From contig CAIVDX010000550.1 of assembly GCA_903904805.1 (NCBI GenBank), positions 1 through 8,858 of the forward strand: 8,858 nt of DNA, in the 5' to 3' direction. Below are positions 6,635-8,858 of the stretch, piece after piece (positions within the stretch are counted from its first letter, which is position 1; each line of letters opens with the position of its first letter). Under the pieces are notes generated by a model. The model was not told the origin of the DNA. It searched no databases and was given only the letters and a program-made list of their open reading frames with translations. Origin of the DNA: an uncultured Rhodospirillales bacterium (GTDB taxonomy: Bacteria > Pseudomonadota > Alphaproteobacteria > Acetobacterales > Acetobacteraceae). The position numbers and the translations under genes are program-made.

Positions 6635-7639
6635 TCAGCCTCCGCTGGCGGCCGCGGCTTCCTTCAGAATGTCTTTGGGCGCGGCGTAGAAATCGGCAAG
6701 CATCGCATCGATCTCGTCGGGCCAGACCGGAAGCACATCCAGCCCGAGGCGGCCGGCTTCGTCGAGGAAGGCCTTGTCGGCCATGGTCTCGGCGAAGGCG
6801 CGGCGCAGAATCGCCACGCGCTCGGGTGGGGTGTCGGGCGGCAGGGTGAAGGGGCGGGCCATGGTTTGCGGGCCGATGATGAGTTTGAGCACGTCCTTTT
6901 TGTGTTGATCATTCATCAGGTCGAGCAGCATCGGAACGTCGGGCAGAGCCAAATCCTTTTTGAGGGCCACCTGGGTGAGCATCGTGATCTTGTGGTTGTC
7001 GATCCAATCCTGGTGGCGGCTGACGATGGTGCTCAGGGAAATGCCGCAAAGCCCGTCGAGCTCGCCACGTTCCATTGCCAGCGTCATGTCCGCGGTGCCA
7101 GGATAGCCGGTGACGAGCTGGACTTTCGCGCCGAACATCACCCTCAGAACCGTGGCGAACACATCGGGGTCGGAGCCTGCGCCTTCGCCGCCGAATCGAC
7201 TTGGTTTGGTGAGCAGGTCGGCGAAACTCTTGATGGGCGAAGTCGCAGAGACCACGCATAGCCCGGTGTCGCGGGTGATAGATCCGAGCCAGACGAATTT
7301 GCGACCATCGAATTTTCCGTTGCCGACCATCAATGGATCCACCGCCATGCCGCGGGCGAATGCGGCGATCGCCGTGCCGTCCTTGGGGGCGAGGGAATAG
7401 ATGTAGTTTGCCGCCTTGAGGCTGCCGGCGCCGGTCATGTTCTGCGCCACGACGGTGGGGTTGCCGGGAATATGGCCACCGAGATGTCGCGCGAGCAGGC
7501 GGGCGTAGAGATCGTAGCCGCCGCCAGCGGAATATCCGATGACGATGTTGATGGTTTTTCCGGCGAACGCATCGGTGGGTTCGGCGTGGGCGATCCGGGG
7601 CAACAACAGCATCAGTATCAGAACAAAGCGCATTGTCAT
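6635..7639 (-). CDS. Tripartite tricarboxylate transporter periplasmic binding protein (TctC/Bug family)
   Basis: A 334-residue secreted protein, the usual size for Bug/TctC receptors. The signal peptide shows 'MTMRF', a hydrophobic core at about 5-14 and probable cleavage after Ala19 in 'AHA-E'. The mature protein begins with the family pattern 'GKTINIVIGYSAGGGYDLYA' (27-46), followed by 'VVAQNMTGAGSLKAANYIY' (63-81), 'APKDGTAIA' and 'VWLGSITRD' (about 116-124). The family binds small carboxylates or other organic acids in the periplasm and hands them to TctAB. The 'GGGYDLYAR' form differs from the common GGxxDxxAR of Bug proteins. The start ATG 7639 overlaps the permease stop (ATGA), has GGAG four bases upstream and leads straight into the signal peptide. 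A 46-residue upstream extension in the same frame would lie inside the permease gene and spoil the signal peptide. Ligand unknown. Confidence 0.93.
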   Translation of the reverse strand: MTMRFVLILMLLLPRIAHAEPTDAFAGKTINIVIGYSAGGGYDLYARLLARHLGGHIPGNPTVVAQNMTGAGSLKAANYIYSLAPKDGTAIAAFARGMAVDPLMVGNGKFDGRKFVWLGSITRDTGLCVVSATSPIKSFADLLTKPSRFGGEGAGSDPDVFATVLRVMFGAKVQLVTGYPGTADMTLAMERGELDGLCGISLSTIVSRHQDWIDNHKITMLTQVALKKDLALPDVPMLLDLMNDQHKKDVLKLIIGPQTMARPFTLPPDTPPERVAILRRAFAETMADKAFLDEAGRLGLDVLPVWPDEIDAMLADFYAAPKDILKEAAAASGG

Positions 7640-8858
7640 ACCACTCCGGTCATTGCGCGCATGCCCGGCAGTAGGTCGCCAAGGGCAGATTGCGGCCAGG
7701 GCACCGAGAAAAGCCGGTCGAAAAGCCCATAAAGAATCGTGATGGCGATCGTGGATGTCGCGAGTGATGCTGACCATTTCTCGTGAAATTCGAAACGTGT
7801 CAGCACAAGGATCATCAAGAACAATGACGGCAGCAGGCCGATCGCCGCCGAGGCGAATAGGAAGCCAACCAGCACGGCGAAGAAACGCAGAGCACGCTGT
7901 TGCGCGAGTGCCTTTGGCACGCTGGCCAGAAGGTCGAATTCCGGCGGGTGGGCCGGGGCCGATTCAGCGGCTTCTTCTGCGGCCGACCCGAAGAGTTCGG
8001 TGACCAGGTTGAGCAGGCCGAAGGTGGCGGTGACCAGCATCGCTGCCTGCGGCACCATGTTCGCCGCCGCCGGCCAGTCGCGCGACAGCCAGTAGCCGCA
8101 CGCCGTCACGGCGAGCAGGCCCAGGCTGAAGAGCGGGCGCGGGCCCATGCGGCGATGGCCGGGGCGGAGGCCGCGCAGGGTTGCGACCGTATCAATCACG
8201 CTGATGCGCAACGGCCGGAATGCGACCCATATGGATAGGGCCAGCACGCCGAGTACGATCGGGCGCAGCACCCAGCCGGCGCCGAAGATCTGGGTGGAGA
8301 TGAAAAGATAGCGCTCGAACAATCCGCCGATCACATAGCCGAGGATCAGCGGCGGGCGCGGCCAGCCCAGCCGCTTCATCACCCAGCCAACAGCACCGAA
8401 CAACACTAGAGCGATCAGGTCGCCGCTGCTTTGCGAGCCCTCATAGGCGCCGAGAAGTACTACCGAGAGTACCAGCGGCACCAGAATGCCAGGGCGAACT
8501 GTGGCGAGGCGTGAGAAGATTCCAGACGCGCAAAGGCAAATTCCCGCGCCCAGCACATGGGCCAGTGTGAGGGTCCACATGATGGAGTAGGTGATGTCGA
8601 GATGCTTGGTGAGCATCTCCGGGCCGGGTACGAAGCCATGCATCAGAAAGGCGGAGAGCAGCAAAGCCATCGATGCACCGGCTGGCACGCCGAAGGCAAT
8701 GGTGGGCAGCAGATGGCCACCTTCCTTGGCGTTGTTCGATGCTTCTGCGGCGATCACGCCGCGGATATCGCCCTGGCCGAAAGTCTCGGGGTTCTTTTCG
8801 GTGCGCACGGCGTGGCCGTAGGCGATCCAGTCGATGACAGCCGAGCCCACTCCGGGCA
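7636..8858 (-). CDS. TctA-TctB fusion permease of a TTT transporter, partial: 5' end beyond right edge
   Basis: The last 406 residues of a membrane protein whose N-terminus lies outside the window; the frame is still open at base 8858. Residue numbers here count from the GTG codon at 8850. The first part matches the C-terminal half of TctA, the large 10-12-helix permease: 'GSAVIDWIAYGHAV' (2-15), 'GDIRGVIAAEASNNAKEGG' (27-45), then several hydrophobic helices to about 210. After a basic linker (about 211-240) come four hydrophobic segments (about 241-256, 267-283, 322-345 and 360-380) with an acidic, Ala/Pro-rich loop (289-303) between the second and third. They end in 'VPWPQSALGDLLP', the layout of TctB, the small four-helix subunit. 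TctA and TctB are thus one polypeptide. It would take up the ligand delivered by the adjacent TctC, driven by an ion gradient. The stop overlaps the TctC start (ATGA). Confidence 0.92.
   Translation of the reverse strand, partial: PGVGSAVIDWIAYGHAVRTEKNPETFGQGDIRGVIAAEASNNAKEGGHLLPTIAFGVPAGASMALLLSAFLMHGFVPGPEMLTKHLDITYSIMWTLTLAHVLGAGICLCASGIFSRLATVRPGILVPLVLSVVLLGAYEGSQSSGDLIALVLFGAVGWVMKRLGWPRPPLILGYVIGGLFERYLFISTQIFGAGWVLRPIVLGVLALSIWVAFRPLRISVIDTVATLRGLRPGHRRMGPRPLFSLGLLAVTACGYWLSRDWPAAANMVPQAAMLVTATFGLLNLVTELFGSAAEEAAESAPAHPPEFDLLASVPKALAQQRALRFFAVLVGFLFASAAIGLLPSLFLMILVLTRFEFHEKWSASLATSTIAITILYGLFDRLFSVPWPQSALGDLLPGMRAMTGVV

Noticed and set aside
6149..7261. 370-residue open frame on the plus strand
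   Set aside because: It spans the antisense of two different genes (large subunit and TctC-like protein) and crosses their junction. Its composition is that of a codon-bias shadow.
7640..7777. 46-residue N-terminal extension of the TctC-like protein
   Set aside because: The extension lies inside the permease coding region and would bury the signal peptide that begins at the ATG at 7639.
8848..8850. GTG at 8850 as the start of the permease
   Set aside because: The frame continues upstream to the window edge with Pro-Gly, giving the conserved internal TctA stretch PGVGSAVIDW. This is mid-protein, so the gene is truncated by the window.

Overview
The window is GC-rich (by eye about two thirds G+C) and almost fully coding. 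Its content suggests a heterotrophic proteobacterium, most likely an alphaproteobacterium. That placement rests only on base composition, gene style and the combination of molybdenum hydroxylases with a tripartite tricarboxylate (TTT) transporter, so it is tentative. No tRNA, rRNA, CRISPR array, insertion sequence or phage gene was seen, and no gap exceeds about 112 bases.

Layout from left to right. (1) Positions 1-2677, minus strand: a coxM-coxS-coxL-like operon for a molybdenum hydroxylase of the xanthine oxidase family, in transcription order FAD subunit (1811-2677), two-[2Fe-2S] subunit (1326-1814) and molybdopterin subunit (1-1326, whose C-terminal part lies beyond the left edge). The genes are joined by stop/start overlaps. 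(2) Positions 2678-2789: a short divergent control region, the only real intergenic space. (3) Positions 2790-4327, plus strand: a two-gene cassette made of a 60-residue AtzG/HpxX-like small protein and an AtzE/HpxY-like amidase-signature hydrolase, overlapping by GTGA. (4) Positions 4312-8858, minus strand: a second operon, read right to left. It holds a TctA-TctB fusion permease (N-terminus beyond the right edge), a TctC/Bug periplasmic binding protein, and a second, complete molybdopterin large subunit (4312-6633). The last gene meets the amidase tail to tail with a 16-base overlap.

How they may work together (inference): a small, probably carboxylated or N-containing organic compound is taken up by the TTT transporter. 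It is then hydroxylated by one or two molybdenum hydroxylases that may share one FAD/FeS electron-transfer pair, and an amide or ureide-type C-N bond is cut by the AtzE-like amidase. The pattern fits catabolism of an N-heterocycle or a related amide, but the substrate cannot be read from the sequence. Neither large subunit has the Cys-containing active-site loop of true (form I) CO dehydrogenase. The most notable feature is the pairing of two different large subunits with a single visible FAD/FeS pair around an inverted amidase cassette.
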